Shown here in pieces: positions 6,455-6,876 of a stretch of 6,876 bases of DNA. The notes under the pieces are model-generated. The model saw nothing but the letters and a program-made list of their open reading frames with translations. It did not search any database and had not been told where the DNA came from. Each line of letters begins with the position of its first letter. The first letter of the stretch is position 1. Made by a program: the position numbers and the translations under genes. The DNA is from Bacteroidales bacterium (GTDB lineage: Bacteria; Bacteroidota; Bacteroidia; Bacteroidales; UBA3824), in contig JAGCNK010000146.1 in the NCBI GenBank assembly GCA_017645985.1, positions 1-6,876 on the forward strand, written 5' to 3'.

Positions 6455-6485
6455 TTTGTTTTGCACAGAATTTGAAATATCTTTG
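6455..6485 (+). promoter_or_regulatory. Promoter of the 3'-truncated membrane-protein gene
   Basis: TTTG (6455-6458), exactly 19 bases, then TATCTTTG (6478-6485): a perfect match to the Bacteroidota TTTG / TAnnTTTG pattern, the best-formed promoter in the window. Predicted start is near 6492, leaving a leader of about 60 A/T-rich bases before the ATG at 6552. Confidence 0.75.
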
Positions 6486-6551
6486 TAAACAAAATATTAA
6501 TAGACTTTTAAAAACGATTCATAGGATTAAACTACTAATAATTAAACAATT

Positions 6552-6876
6552 ATGAGCAACTCAAACATCGACTACAATGTTAAGTTTTCATTAAAGAACA
6601 AAATTCTACTTCTTGTTTTACCGGCCACAATTCTCTTAATGACCGTAATGATGTTTGTTAACTACAATATGTCAGTAAACAAACAGCTCGAAACTACCGA
6701 AAACTTCGTCACCGAAATCGTACGACGTGGCTCAATTGAAGTCACCAGCAATCTTGCCGGCATTAAATCGCGTCTGCAAGGCATAGCCGCTAGCTTTCAA
6801 GTTCAGACTATGGAATGGAACCTTATGCGCGACTACCTTCAGGAGCAAGCCAACAAAAACAAAGACAAATTCAGCC
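6552..6876 (+). CDS. N-terminally anchored membrane protein, probable sensor (3'-truncated by window edge)
   Basis: 108 codons are visible before the window ends. The ATG at 6552 is the first possible ATG after an in-frame TAA at 6543-6545 and sits about 60 bases after a strong promoter. The protein has a short polar N-terminus with basic residues (Lys11, Lys15, Lys17), one hydrophobic segment (about 18-37) and then a polar, helix-prone stretch with VNKQLETTENFVTEIV and LAGIKSRLQGIAASF. This helix after a single N-terminal membrane segment, ending in MEWNLMRDYLQEQ, resembles the start of Cache-type extracytoplasmic sensor domains found in chemoreceptors, histidine kinases, cyclases and PP2C/SpoIIE-type phosphatases. 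The output domain lies beyond the window, so its class cannot be decided. The Cache reading is an inference from general pattern, not from a diagnostic motif. Confidence 0.75.
   Translation, partial: MSNSNIDYNVKFSLKNKILLLVLPATILLMTVMMFVNYNMSVNKQLETTENFVTEIVRRGSIEVTSNLAGIKSRLQGIAASFQVQTMEWNLMRDYLQEQANKNKDKFS

Overview
The window looks like chromosomal DNA of a Bacteroidota bacterium, probably of the Bacteroidales. The evidence is the C-terminus of a GWxTD-type protein (a family typical of this phylum), several upstream regions with the Bacteroidota promoter form TTTG / TAnnTTTG, starts without strong Shine-Dalgarno sequences, and tRNA genes lacking an encoded CCA. All genes lie on the + strand. 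There are no mobile elements, CRISPR arrays or rRNA genes.

Layout. Bases 2-307 are the 3' end of the GWxTD-domain gene. Bases 408-2021 encode ATP-type phosphoenolpyruvate carboxykinase (pckA), closed by a strong intrinsic terminator at 2052-2090. A new promoter near 2163-2170 starts a two-gene unit: a monofunctional, ThrA-like aspartokinase (2215-3585) and, 10 bases on, threonine synthase thrC (3596-4894). After a 107-base gap holding an inverted repeat comes a 383-residue protein (5002-6153) made of two consecutive SiaB-type (GHKL-fold) kinase domains. The 398 bases from 6154 to 6551 have no protein gene. They hold a promoter, two tandem tRNA-Arg(ACG) genes, an intrinsic terminator, and a well-formed promoter for the last gene. 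That gene starts at 6552 and runs off the window; it encodes an N-terminally anchored membrane protein that looks like the start of a sensor.

How they fit together. PckA interconverts phosphoenolpyruvate and oxaloacetate. Oxaloacetate is the precursor of aspartate, which aspartokinase commits to the threonine/lysine/methionine branch, and threonine synthase finishes threonine. So 408-4894 is coherent central-carbon to amino-acid metabolism, although pckA is a separate transcription unit. Homoserine dehydrogenase and homoserine kinase are absent and must be encoded elsewhere.

The most interesting item is the tandem SiaB-like protein. It appears to be an internal duplication in which the second copy keeps the N-box and glycine box but has lost about 10 residues before the latter. 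No SiaC or SiaA partner is visible here, but the truncated sensor gene just beyond the tRNAs could be one.
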